Below are positions 23,441 to 34,825 of a stretch of DNA of 64,000 nt, piece by piece. The notes below the pieces were generated by a model. It worked only from the letters and a program-made list of their open reading frames with translations. It searched no databases and was not told the DNA's origin. The position numbers and the translations under genes are program-made. Source of the stretch: Cordylochernes scorpioides (Eukaryota > Arthropoda > Arachnida > Pseudoscorpiones > Chernetidae); assembly GCA_030710605.1 (NCBI GenBank), contig CP092884.1:16597483-16661482 (forward strand), read 5' to 3'. The number at the start of each line of letters is the position of its first letter. Position 1 is the first letter of the stretch.

Positions 23441-24990
23441 ATATGGAATTTTTATATATGGGAAAAGGAAATATATTTTGATAAATGGTGCTAAAAGGTA
23501 GGAATATAACAAGTAGATTCATTTGTAATTAATTCATGCTACATATGAAGAAATTAAACATAGCTATATTAAAAATTAAACTGGAGAATCTTCCAATAAG
23601 ACATCAGAGATAAGACATCCAATCACAGAGAACACCACTATATCAGAACCCGCCTCTCCATAAGCCACGCCGATCGACTAAACCTAAAGAGTAGAAGAAG
23701 CAGCCATTAAGGACCATTTAAGAATATAATTCGAAATTGTTAAATGGTTTCAACCCGATATCAATAAGGGAGTTGGTAATGAAGGCCTTGAGCACTTTGT
23801 GGGATCAAAAACTAATAATCTTTCAAAGTTGTTATCGGGGCGGAGGCAATAAAAGCGGCCCCCTCCACTATAAAACAAGCAGATAAAGGCCCATGACGAA
23901 CAACCCGAGGCCACGGGGAGATAAGACCGCCCGAGCCTGCTAATCCACCAGGCCCTATCAGTCATAACCCCAACAACAAAGCTGATTGCTTCATTTGGCC
24001 TCTCAAGGATTCATCTGGACGAGGATCTTTGCATGGCTTGAAACAATTTGGTTGCCTTTCTTCCAGGTTGGAATATATTCCACATAACCTTCCAGGAAGT
24101 TTACAAAATGCCGATATAATCAGTTTCTTATGGAGGTGGTTTCTCACTGGAGGTTGGGTTATACCAGGGTAAGTCAATTTCGTTTGTATAAATGTGTTCG
24201 TTTCGGATGCTGTTCATCAGATAGGATGTGGGGATAATTGATATATAGAGAGACTGATAATTTTTATCAAATCATAATTGCTGATTGGGACTACTATCCC
24301 ACTTTCTTTTAATTATTTTTTCTATTTAACTGATTTAACCGATTTTTAAGGATTTTATTTAAATTATAGGCTGTTCATCTTTTACTTAACTGAATTTATA
24401 AAAGGTTCACAGGTACGTATAAAACATGTATCTGAATGAAAAATCACTTTCAATCGATCTTCTCACGAAAGACGACCAAATAATGGATACTCTAGGATTC
24501 ACATGGAGATGGTCTTTCATTAAAGATTGGGTTAGCTCAGTAGTCATATTTGATTTCATAAAGATAGTCTTACAGAATGTAAGATGGGATTTTCGATGCA
24601 ACAAAGGATGATCAACCGTTTTACTTGTTTCATGGCAATTTACTTCTTTTCTAACAAAGCTAAAATATTAAGAATATTCAATTTTTCAGCAAACTTCTAC
24701 TAAAATAATAGGGTTTGGATATTACTGAAACGTTTATCTCCGAAAGTTTATTTATTTATTATCAATATTGTATTTCTTTAGATGACCCGCCCGTGATCGT
24801 TATTTGACGTGTTAGTAACAATTGTCGCATTATGGTAATATGATGATAGTTAGTGATAACAAGAATAATGGTCCTTCTATCAGGATTACTCTAAGTGTTA
24901 ATGATGAAATTATACCTCAGTTTATCGATGAGTGTGATTGTTCTATAATATACTATCTGTTACCATTTATGTAAGTAATTATTTATATAT
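23441..24990. other. GC-richer patch without an assigned gene
   Basis: The part from 23620 to 24180 is clearly GC-richer than its flanks and has open frames on the minus strand (23750-23965 and 23962-24177). Neither shows a domain that I recognise, and frames shift between them. It may be an old coding or transposon fragment. The rest to 24990 is AT-rich and empty. Confidence 0.35.
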
Positions 24991-25072
24991 TCAACGCGTA
25001 GACAGAGAAGATTAGCATGGCCTCTGCGTAAGGATGACACGCAAAATCGTGAAGCGTTCCATATTTTTTTTT
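24991..25072 (+). pseudogene. U6 snRNA copy, 5' part degraded
   Basis: ACAGAGAAGATTAGCATGG is the conserved U6 ACAGAGA box and catalytic AGC region. It is followed by AGGATGACACGCAAAATCGTG and GCGTTCCATATTTTTTTT, the 3' stem-loop and the Pol III stop. The first ~40 bases of U6 are not recognisable. It is likely a retropseudogene or a degraded gene. Confidence 0.85.
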
Positions 25073-25191
25073 TATAGAGACAAAGTTAGGATTTAAATAA
25101 TGTGAATGGTATAAATAAATCAAAAATTGAAAATAAAAACTGAATAATTCTATAATCAACGCGCGGCGCACGCGTAAAGAGATAGAGAGAG

Positions 25192-25292
25192 AAAAAGCGC
25201 TTAACGATTTTTCGTGTCATCCTTGCACAGGGGCCATGCTAATCTTCTATGTATGGTTCCAATCTTAGTATATGTACCGCAGAACAAGCGTG
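25192..25292 (-). pseudogene. U6 snRNA copy, full length but mutated
   Basis: The minus strand has the 5' part GCTTGTTCTGCGG, ACATATACTAAGATTGGAAC, then AGAAGATTAGCATGG and AGGATGACACG, ending in a T5 stop. The ACAGAGA box reads ACATAGA and the 3' end is altered (CGTTAAGCGC), so I judge it nonfunctional. It faces the other U6 copy across about 120 bp. Confidence 0.85.
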
Positions 25293-25457
25293 TAGAGATA
25301 GCCAGATTGAGATTGAAACTACTTTATTTCGATGATCTAATAAGATTATATAGAGGTTAAATTCAGAATAAATATTAATAAATAAGATTATATAATTGAT
25401 AAATATATGAATAAGTATATATAAAATAATTGATAAATATACATATATATATAAATA

Positions 25458-25510
25458 CTAGCGAATGTTCCCCGGGGTTTCTCCGGTTTATACCCGAGTA
25501 AAAGTTTGCC
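25458..25510 (+). repeat. CTAG/GC-hairpin motif
   Basis: ACTAGCGAATGTTCCCCGGG then TTTCTCCGGTTTATACCCGA; same terminal motif as 12181 and 26808. It directly follows a TA microsatellite. The repeat body beyond it is not recognisable. Confidence 0.5.
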
Positions 25511-26805
25511 TAACGAACATTTGTTAAAACTATTCTAGAAATCATCCAATCCACCTATACAAAGGATATAAAGGATATAAAATGTCGTTATTGGTGATGC
25601 CACCGCGGGACTGCGCCACCGATGGACTTTGAGAGTTATTTCTTACAGAGTGGGCAGGTCGAAGTGTTGGCTGGTATTACCCAACTCAAGACCAAGATGG
25701 TGCTTGTAGATGGTAGCCTTCGCCACACTTGCAGAGAGAGAGAGAGATAGTCTAAGAACTAATACGAAAATATTATTTTTATGTTATTATACAATTGGAA
25801 AACCTTTCAAACATTTATGTTCCTCTACAGATGTAACTCTATAACCTAGCTATTTGTATATCCTACTATAAGAGTCACATAAAGCGATTTTAGGGAAATT
25901 TTACCATAGTTTCCTATTCATATATTGACTTTAATATAATTCATGCTTTGTCAAGTTTCAATTTTCTATATACACAAAAATAAGACTAAATTTAGTAGGC
26001 TCTATACCAAAATATATATTTTAATCTGAAAAACACACAATATGTTCAAAGCAATGATTAGCATATTACCTAAATAAACATAATTCAACCATTATAATAT
26101 TATAAATTTTTCATAATGTATAATACAAGAAATTTATTCCATGGGGATAACAAGTGCTTTGTCAGCTCTTTGTAATCTATTATCGCCAGTATATGAGGAA
26201 TCCTTTAACCAGAATTGATTATGCTAACTATAATACTTATAATATCGTGCTATTTATTATTATATTATGTTAATTATTATTAATCTCTCTCTCTCTCTCT
26301 CACTTTTTATAATATATAATAACGTCAGATATTGATTTTCCTTTCAATTTTATGTTGGGGTTTGGTATAAATATATGTTTTTTTTTGCATCACTATGCAT
26401 ATAAGTAAAAATGTATGCTTAAAATCCGCATATAATTTTTTAATTCACTTTTTATCATATGAATTTGTGTATTATTTTTATAAATAGTTTTCCATAATCT
26501 AGATAAATTTAGTTTCATGGTTCAAAGTAAATCCGGTCAAAATAAATTTACAATTTATTAATGATGAGCAAATTATATTAAATTCCGTTTACATTGATGT
26601 GTTGCGAATATATGTTTTGAGTTAAATTTATAATCATATATATAAATATTAATTTGAAAAATAGAGTAATCCATAACGCGTCAAATCAGGTGCTTTTTTC
26701 TTTATTATGTCGATCATCACAAGTGGAGCAAATTGTGATTCAAAGTTTATTTAATTATTTTAACCACGACTACAATAGTTTTTGTACAATAATTAATTAT
26801 AATTA
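25511..26805. other. No gene recognised
   Basis: A GC-richer patch at 25590-25735 ends in a GA microsatellite and has no identified content. The remainder is AT-rich, with a CT microsatellite near 26283. Confidence 0.5.
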
Positions 26806-27802
26806 ACTAGACGAATGGCCCGGGCAACGCCCGGGTTTTACCCGAGTGCGTGTATATTTTAAAAACGTTTTAATTCAAATACTATTCGTTACAATTATAA
26901 ATTGGCGCCATGGATGTCACTCTTGTGAAACGTCCCGTTCCAAACTGTGTGTTTTTAAAATGTTTTAATTATATATAATATAACGGTATAATAACGGTAT
27001 AAAGAAATAGTGAGCCTATAGCCTAGTGGTCATGGCATCTGCCCGGTAAGCGGAAGGTCGTGGGTTCGATTCCCATCCCTTGACACTTTTTTTTTATTTT
27101 ATCCATTCTGACCAAAATCTATCCGTGAAATTCACACAGTGGACTTCACACAGACAGAATAAGACAATTATATAAGTAGATATCATAAAATACAACAATA
27201 TCACAAACATACTGATGTATCCTTAAAACACCTAAGCAATTTCTATACAAAACAAATTTATCTTTATAATCTATATATAGATGAATATTTTGCCGGGAGG
27301 ATATTGATCTACAAAGACAAAGGTTGCCTCTCCTGTCTAGATGGCAACGAGTTTTGACGCTTATTTTGACGGGAGTGAGGACCCCCACTTATTCTATATA
27401 CAGTTACGAGCGTCTTTCCTCATCTCCTAATCAGTCATCTCTCTCTGTCAGCGTTTGCTTTTTTTTTTTTTTGGAATTGCGCCCTCCTATTGGTTGGCTA
27501 CGGTCACGCCACCTTTGCCCCCCCCACTCGCTATTTATGTAACTATTGTGTTGGAGCGGGTCGCTCCCTAAATAAATGCATATATTAGATAATAACCAAA
27601 TGGAATCCTCTCTTTCTTTTTCCCAGTAAGAGACGCCTACGGAAGCCAACAGTACATAGACAGATAAAGCACATAGGCTATAGTTATTAACTAACATATG
27701 CAATTAATTAAGGCGCCAATTTATAATTGTAACAAATAGTATTTGAATCAAAACATTCAATCGGGTAAAACACGGGCGTTGCCCGGGTCATTCGGCTAGT
27801 TT
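26806..27802. mobile_element. ~1-kb TIR element carrying a tRNA-like gene
   Basis: Inverted ends of about 125 bp: the left begins CTAGACGAATGGCCCGGGCA and the right, read on the minus strand, begins CTAGCCGAATGACCCGGGCA; both run on through TTTTACCCGA and AAATTGGCGCC. Between them lie a tRNA-like sequence (27010-27085), a patch shared with 60437-60490, and a CT/T-rich region. No transposase. It behaves like a non-autonomous element; the family is unknown to me. Confidence 0.7.
27010..27085 (+). tRNA. tRNA-like sequence 1 (degraded acceptor)
   Basis: Box A is TAGCCTAGTGG and box B is GGTTCGATTCC. The anticodon arm TCTGC-CCGGTAA-GCGGA would give anticodon GGT with C instead of the universal U33. 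The 5' acceptor strand no longer pairs with CCTTGAC at the 3' side. TTTTTTTT follows at once. It is almost the same as 57818-57892, so it is a degraded member of a small tRNA-like family, not a normal tRNA gene. Confidence 0.55.
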
Positions 27803-28045
27803 TAATATATATATGAATACAATATATTCAAATTGGTCATTTTTCAAATTCGTGTCACGTTGTGAAAAATTATTTCTTAAATTTAAATATAAACATATGT
27901 GAAAAAAAAATTTGTCAGTTGTTGATATTAAAAACAAGATAATCCTTTCCCGACTTCTCAAATGAGCATTTTTAGATGGAAGAGCGCCATCTAGTGGAAC
28001 AGAATTCAACTAAACGTTGATTTAGCTTGTTCAAAAGATATCTGG
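27803..28045 (-). repeat. Body of the hammerhead-bearing repeat, second unit
   Basis: On the minus strand: GGGTTGGCCAGATATC, TTCCACTAGATGGCGCTC and CCATCTAAAAATG. It is a second, ribozyme-less copy of the body directly next to the unit at 28046-28200, giving a partial tandem dimer. Confidence 0.55.
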
Positions 28046-28262
28046 CCAACCCATATATATATAAATATTAAAAATAAATAAGGCATCTCCTGACCACGAG
28101 CACATGTGCTTTTTAGATGGCAGAGCGCCATCTAGTGGAGCAAGAATAAACTAAACGTTTATTTAGCTTGCTCCGTGATATTTGGCCAACCCAATTTCTT
28201 GACAAATCAAGAAAAGTCATCCACGAACGCGTTTCGCGCTGTTAGCGCTCGTCAGTGTGGAG
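28046..28262 (-). mobile_element. Hammerhead-bearing repeat, best-preserved copy
   Basis: The ribozyme (28261-28220) is followed on the minus strand by the palindromic TTTCTTGATTTGTCAAGAAA and then the body with GGGTTGGCCAAATATCACGG and CTAGATGGCGCTCTGCCATC. There is no protein. The size, the self-cleaving RNA and the dimer-like body resemble retrozymes, the small non-autonomous retroelements that spread through ribozyme-made circular RNAs. That identification is inference. Confidence 0.6.
28220..28261 (-). ncRNA. Minimal type I hammerhead ribozyme
   Basis: 5' to 3' on the minus strand: TCCACA (stem I), CTGACGA (core, matches CUGANGA), GCGC-TAACA-GCGC (perfect 4-bp stem II), GAAA, CGCGTT, CGTGGA (stem I). 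Stem I pairs TCCAC with GTGGA, with one C-A mismatch next to the core. Stem III is tiny: A15.1-U16.1 and C15.2-G16.2. The cleavage position 17 would be U, which is allowed. Such a short stem III usually needs a dimer to cleave well. Confidence 0.65.
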
Positions 28263-28617
28263 TAGACTGTAACCACTGCGACTGTTTTTTCATATATAAA
28301 TATATATATATCGTTTCGAAAATGTCCAGACAGCAACAAGGCTATTTTATTAAATTGCTACGCCTAAACAGTAAGTTTTTTAGAACCGAGCTCTTAATCG
28401 GAAAAATATGCCACAAAGTGTCATATCAATTGATTGTGTCATATCAATTTGAAGTGTCATGGGCATTTGCTGTAAGATCGTCTGCTACCTGGTGTTCAAC
28501 AGTTTAAGCTTCATGTGAAGCGATGTGAAATACAACCTTTTTTCTGTGCTTGTATTCAGGTGGTATTTTTACATCAACGAATATATCCCATTGATTGTAT
28601 AACAATGCGTTTTCCTA

Positions 28618-29040
28618 GTGATAATTCTCTTTTCACAATTTAAAAATAATCACGTTCTATTATTGAAATACAAGAACTTAAAGTGCACTCTGTGTAATAG
28701 TGAATTTAGCCAGGAATTTCAACACTACATGTTTAAATGTACGGCTTGGGAGGATGAGAGAGTGATTTTCTTACGGAAGATTGCTAATGAAAACAATTCT
28801 TCATAGGTTTTATTGGCGAAGCAGTGAAAAGCAGGACGAATTCATTGTATTTTTACAAATTCTGGATAACAACAGAGTCAAAAAAAAAAAAAAAAGAAGA
28901 AATACAGAACACCGACCCAGGGTGAGGAAAGATTGATGTAATTTTCCACTTTCTGTAAATAAATATTGCTTCTATTTATCCAACAATGAGAATCCAGTAT
29001 GGGACAAGTGTCCCTAATAAAGACTTTGTTGTTGTTGTAT
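28618..29040 (+). mobile_element. LINE 3' end
   Basis: 28670-28806 encodes KCTLCNSEFSQEFQHYMFKC and AWEDER, a C-x2-C..H-x4-C knuckle as at the end of LINE reverse transcriptases, followed by a stop. A further broken frame runs to about 28860. Then comes a 3' UTR with AATAAAG and a TTGTTGTTGTTG tail. The 3' UTR is also found at 62590-62755. The element is 5'-truncated, as most LINE copies are. Confidence 0.65.
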
Positions 29041-29740
29041 GTTTTGAACATTATGTTTTATAATGACATTCACCTGTGATTAGCTATTTTTATACATTTA
29101 AAAAACTTTTTTCGAATAAAATTAGGTAAATTCAATTATACGCCATTCTGAAACCTTCTATCAAAATTTTAATATAGTTTACCTTTTTCCAAAATAGTTT
29201 TTTCACGATGATAATCCAATTTTAGCCATGAAGAGCATGTCATTATAAACATTAGTTATATATAATTTTATATCCTAGTTAAAATCTAATATTTAGTAAA
29301 AGTTTATTATTTATGTATGCTTCTCAAATATGTTCGAGTAATTTAATATATAGCCATCCATTTTAAATTTTAAAAGAAATATAAAGATATATAATGTTTT
29401 TATAACTACACCTAAAATGTATTTATATAGCTAATTATATTTTCTGTTGATTATAGTCTGCTAGTTCGGCAATTATAATAAATTAGATCACAATATAGCT
29501 ATAATGATTGAATATTTTGAATTAATTTGCTTAATTATAAAATATATGTACATTTTTAATCAATATTCCAATATATATATATTTGGAATGATTCAGAAAA
29601 CTGTATAAAATGTAAAATATATAATTCTTTCCTTAAATATATTTTGTGTCGAATTTTCAAATTTTTGTAGCAAACATTTTTATTGGAATCTGTATCGTGT
29701 GCATTTATTTTATATTATATTAGGAACTGAATTCGAAAAT
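29041..29740. other. No gene recognised
   Basis: AT-rich without shared repeats. Confidence 0.5.
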
Positions 29741-30085
29741 ATTATGACGCGTATGATTATTTTAAAAATTAAACAAATTTCATTGCTCTTACTGCAATGT
29801 AATATTAATGGGAGGGCCTGGATTATCAGTGGTGAATCCTCCCAGCGGTTTCACCAGTTTAATCTACCATAGCGCTGTTATATTACATTTTTCGGTTTTC
29901 CTTTTATACTACTAATAATGTTAGACTCTTAGAAAGGGTATTTTAAATGAACTATGGACATGTGCTTTGAGGAGAGTATATAGAAATATATATAATTATA
30001 AATATAAAATTGTTTAATTTTTCAAAGAATCATACGCGCCTATAATAATTTCGAATTCTAATTACAGATAACGCGCTAAAGTATC
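29741..30085. mobile_element. Foldback element, near-complete copy
   Basis: Left arm with GACGCGTATGATTATTTT and CTTACTGCAATG; core GGGAGGGCCTGGATTATCAG..AATCCTCCCAGCGG; inner part with TTTTTCGGTTTTCCTT; right arm with AATCATACGCGCCTATAATA and ACAGATAACGCGCTAA. The inner TTTTTCGGTTTTCCTT is shared with the copy at 59473. Confidence 0.7.
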
Positions 30086-30202
30086 CTATTAGGAACTATA
30101 TATCACTTTATAAGATAAAGATTAATATTATATAACAATTAGTGAACATTTTGTTAATTAGTTTTCTATATTACAAGAGAAGGTATCGCCAGGCATCATT
30201 TT

Positions 30203-30948
30203 GAAGAAGGAATCAAAGTTTTCGGCGACGTGTTTATTTCATTTGAGCTGTATAATCGGCAAACTTTCGGAGTATGACGTCCTTCTGCAGGCTACTATCC
30301 AAACAACTAGAAGATAATTTATATGTATATATTATATAACCTAAAAACTAAAATATTTCTATATTTTAAAAATATATATATTTTATTTTTATTTATTGAT
30401 AATTCTACTTTTGTTATCATCGTTTTTAGAATAACTTTCAGTTTTGTTGTAAATATGCGTAATTAACATATATTTTTGAATCACTAATATAGGATTTACT
30501 TTATATATTATATATATTGTGAAAATAACTAATGTTAATATTTCCTCAAGTAATTGAATTAAAGCTACTTGATGGTAAATAATTATCTTTTTTTTTTTAT
30601 CACGACTGCACCTTCAACCTTTTATCTTATCGATCCTTTGTCTTATCAACCCTTTATCTTGCAATAAGCTAATTATTCATAACATATATACATGTAAATA
30701 TTTACATTTTTGGCAGTCATCCTTTTCTCATAACTGATTTGTATACATAGATAAAAAAAAGTTTTTTAATATAATAATCATTTATTTCATTAAGAAAAGT
30801 TCTAATTATGTAAATATTTACATATATATATACATTATCTTTTAGTTTCTTGGATAATTGCATGTAGAAGGACGTCATAGTGCGAAGGTTTGCCTATTAT
30901 ACAGCACAAATAAAAGAAACTCGTCGCCGAAAACTTTGATTTCTTCCT
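30203..30948. repeat. Inverted pair of Penelope-type ends, ~95-bp arms
   Basis: Arms 30203-30296 and 30852-30948 share AATCAAAGTTTTCGGCGACG, GCTGTATAAT and GAAGGACGTCATA. Each has the CTGnAGAAGG / CGAAAG-type block in decayed form. The ~555-bp loop is AT-rich with no protein motif. Confidence 0.5.
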
Positions 30949-31254
30949 TAAATTTCCTATATGTTGTTGAACTATGGAAATATGAGATCTCCTCTCTCAA
31001 TGAAATAGAAGAAAACTTAGGCGACAATTTATTGCCATCTCTGATTGTATTTGTTGACAAAGTCACTTTACCAACTTTAGAAAATTCAAAACGCCAACTT
31101 AGAACCCATTATTTTGGGGTAAAGGCCATTGTCAGTCCAGGATAGGCCTCGATTTCGCCAATTCCTCAAATTATCCTATAATTCGGTCATTATATTGGCC
31201 TAACTACTTTGTCAAATAAACACCTATTTGGAATAAATCGTAAGATTTCTCTGA
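30949..31254 (+). other. Possible coding scrap, unknown
   Basis: A plus-strand frame ending at 31145 gives LPSLIVFVDKVTLPTLENSK, and after a stop the next ~100 bp again look coding-like (KISLKFQDDVHRLRASLVEC at 31230-31290). I recognise no family. It could be a remnant of a Penelope-type or LINE protein, since relics of Penelope ends lie on both sides. Confidence 0.25.
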
Positions 31255-31618
31255 AATTTCAAGATGATGTTCACAGGCTAAGGGCCTCATTAGTCGAGTG
31301 CGAACTGGAATTTGATTTTTTCAGAATATTCCAAAAAGGTATTACAATAAAACGCAGTATCCGAGAATAAGTTATTTATTTTATTAATTATTCTCTTAAG
31401 ATTTCAGGTACTCTGTGTCCCCTTCTACAGGACAATACAAAACTGTAGAAGGGGTCAAAGTACCCGAAAGTTTAAGAGTTTATTAAAAATATAAGAAACA
31501 TATCCTTGGAGGCTGCATATAATTGTAATACCTTTTTGGAATATTCTGTAAAAATCATATATTCCAGATCGCATTCCACTGATGAGTACCATGGCCTGTA
31601 AACATCAAATCCAGGTAA
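31255..31618. repeat. ~360-bp palindrome centred on Penelope-type ends
   Basis: Outer arms 31255-31355 and 31524-31618 match inverted (GGAATATTCCAAAAAGG-type blocks). In the centre CCTGTAGAAGGGG and ACTGTAGAAGGGG face each other, followed outward by GTACCCGAAAG on the plus side. It is a tight head-to-head pair with only about 10 bp between the two ends. Confidence 0.55.
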
Positions 31619-34600
31619 ACCTTCTGAATTTTATAAATCTCTTTTTGTTGGTTTGTCACTGACTCGTCTGCTAGTTAACAAAGTCGGTAAATTGATGGCG
31701 CATTGTTTTTAGGCTTATTTAAAAGGAATGAATGACTTTTTATCTTCTAGATCAATAATCGTCCGACAAAATAACAATCTGAAAATGTACGAAGGTACAA
31801 ATATAATTACCGTGAGTTACATATCAATCAAAATATAAATATTATCTATTTATTCAAAGATGAAGGCAGAGTCGTATATATATATATATATATAGGGGTT
31901 GACACAACGAGGTGATGTTGGAGACAAAGGAGATGAAGAAAATTGAAAAACAGCCCTAGAGCAACTACAGAGACGCATTGTTGATTCTGAATAAAGGAAC
32001 CTAAGTTTGCATTTCATTAATTAACTTGTTTCCTCGTAGTTGGATAAAATAATCCTGGAAATGTGACTTTAAATAAAATGGTGGAAAAAATACTTTTCTT
32101 AGTAGATCTTTTTAGATAAATTCTCTGATCCCGGGAGAAGTAGATTGGCTGTTGGAGTCGCCCACGATAGGTCGGCCTTTTGTTACCAGGCGCACTTAGT
32201 TTTCTATTCTCGTTCCTTGAAAGTATTGTTGGATTCTGTTGTTAATAGTCTCACCCGGTATTTGATCCTAGTTAATACATTTTTTTAAATATAAGAAATT
32301 TCGATATAAAATTATTGAGGGGTGATAAAATCTTTTGCAATTAGTATGTTACAAGGCAAAAAAATATATTTTTTCCGAGAGTTAAACGTGACTGAGATCT
32401 ATACATGTATTTTATAAAAGCTGTAAGGTATCATAGAAATATTCATTCTTAAAATAATTCATCCCGTTACAGAGCAAAGGCTTGCGATATTTGCTTAATA
32501 CATAAAATTATTGAGGGAAATTTTATTACAAGTTTTATTACATTACTTGTACTTTTATAAGTAATTTATTGTTTGTCTTTCCAAAACAATTGCCTTTTAA
32601 CTTGAATATGTTTATGAAAATATTCCATGATAGATTAATTCCTGATTTGAAGGAGTTGTCACACACACACACAGTTAATGAAAAATAATTATTAATGATT
32701 TAAATTTAAAAAATAAAAATTTAATTTATATTAATAAAAATACGAATAAACATATCCGAGTTGACTACACATTTAAATAATTGTTTGAAATAGATTTGAG
32801 AACGGATAAGTTAGTTCATCACCTTCTGTAGATCTCTCAATTGCATTAATCATCTACATATTAGGAGCTTATATTCCTGAGAAGAATCTACTATATTTTA
32901 ATATATATATTTATTTTATATGTGTATTTGTGTGTGTGCCTTCATTTTTATTATGTAGTTTTATATATTCATTTTATTCTTACTCCGATCGGCTGTTCAG
33001 TATCACGTGATCTGAGTCACCCAATCAGTGTTAATGCTTCTTTAGCTCATGGATTACATTAAATAAATAAATATAATATATTATAAATACGAAATTGTGA
33101 TTCGAAAAATCACCCCATAACTCCTGAATCTTATTTAACAGAAAACCGCGTACCAACATGTAATTTACAACAGTCCCTGTTTAAAATACAGATTTTTTTA
33201 ATAGTTTCATTGTGAATATCAATTATATGATTCAAGTGCCACTTTCTATAAATACATGAATGTATAGATGATAATTCGTGAGGTATTTAGCGTAGTAGTG
33301 ACAAGCATGCAAAACAATTCGAGAAGCAAGGGAAGTGATACCTTCAAAATAGGCGAAAGAAAAATGGCGTTCTGGCGATTTGAGGAGCAGAGGTCAGATA
33401 CTAACTGGTTGCCATCTTCATAATATTGCAAAGCATGACGAACTCGTATAAAATTTAATCTTATTGTAGAGACATTTAGGATTTTATACTCTTTGTCAGA
33501 ATTTTGTGGGTCAATTCTTTGGGCATATTGCTGGTACATTTCTGTAGGGACTACAGAACTTGCATCTAGTTGTAAATACTAATCTCAAGTCCTATCTCTC
33601 TTTTTTTCTAAACTAAACGGCGATTTAATAAATACATAAAGATAATACAGAAGTAAATAAGATAAGTGTATTGAATTTTATATATTCTATATTTGATGTG
33701 TTAAATTAAGATGAGAAAGTTCAACAGAAAATATAGGTTTTATTCTAACTTTATCTTTTTTCCAACTAAATATCTTTTGCGATGTTAGCTGAAGTTATTT
33801 CGACAATATCTTCGTCAATATCTAATGCATTCACCTTTTTAAAACGTATTTCTCTTTGAATTATTTTTTAAATTCTTGTTTTAGCTCAGCGCTCTTCAAA
33901 AATGTTTAACAATACTTTGTCATGATCGATAAACCTGTTATTATAAAGCTGATAATTTATTTAAAAGTAAATTATTACTAGGCTACCGATAGGAATTTCA
34001 CAAAATCAATTTTAGGAAAAACTAATCCAAACCTGCAACATGAAATGTTGAAGAAGTGTTGCAAGTTCGCATCCTTCCTACACGAAGGATGAATATGCAA
34101 AGAGCCCCTAGATTACATCCATTTAAAAATCCCACATCAACTCTTGCAGCAGCTGTTTAAGAGAGAAAAAAGTACGCGGTTTAAATTAAAGTTGGTCTAA
34201 GATGGGGAATTTGCATTTATGATTTAATTAAGTCACTTAGGTCGTCAAGCAGCTGCTAACTAAGTAGCTAGTTACCTGAGCGGCGTGAATATTTACTTCG
34301 AGCAAGAAAATGTTGCCAGAAGATACTTAAATCCCATTTAATTATGAGTAAAACAAGGAAAAAAGACAATGAGAATATTATTACCTAATTTTAAGTTAAT
34401 TAAGAGAGAAATAATGAGAAAGTAATCGAAATGAAATGGGAACCGCAAATAAACAAAGTTTAGTGTCTAATAAATTTGTCGAATCAAGTTGTAGACAGCC
34501 ATTGTTGTAATTTATTGTCATTGTTTTCTCGTTAAAGTTTCTCTTGGCTAGCACATTGTAAAACCTCCACAGCGCAAATGTATTTATGTTGTTGTTGAAC

Positions 34601-34640
34601 TTGTCCCTTATCGCTGTATTCCTGTAAATAAAGGGAAGAT
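31619..34640. other. 3 kb without a recognised gene
   Basis: AT-rich. It has a TA microsatellite at 31876-31894 and a short CA repeat at 32661-32672. The minus-strand frame 33539-33246 (97 codons) looks protein-like in its first two thirds (RLNFIRVRHALQYYEDGNQ), but I know no match and there is no supporting context. Confidence 0.4.
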
Positions 34641-34825
34641 ATAAATAGAAGACAATTCGCTGAGGGAAAGGTTTCTCTATATATATATATAACGGCAATA
34701 CAAGTTTTCGGGCTCAACCTTAGTAACGTAGTTATACCTGTCGAAGGACTGTTGAGCCCTGAAGCTTGTATTGCCGTTATATATAAAGAGAAAGTTTTCC
34801 CTCGGCGAATTATCTTTTATTTATA
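34641..34825. repeat. Tight inverted pair of Penelope-type ends
   Basis: Arms 34641-34718 and 34751-34825 share CAATTCGCTGAGGGAAA / TTTTCCCTCGGCGAATT and AACGGCAATACAAG. The centre holds CTGTCGAAGGACTGTTGAG then CCCTGAAGCTTGTATTGCCG, the usual end block with a decayed core. Confidence 0.55.

Noticed and set aside
31575-31590. CACTGATGAG as a hammerhead core
   Set aside because: No GAAA and no stem II partner at a suitable distance; it is part of the palindrome arm.
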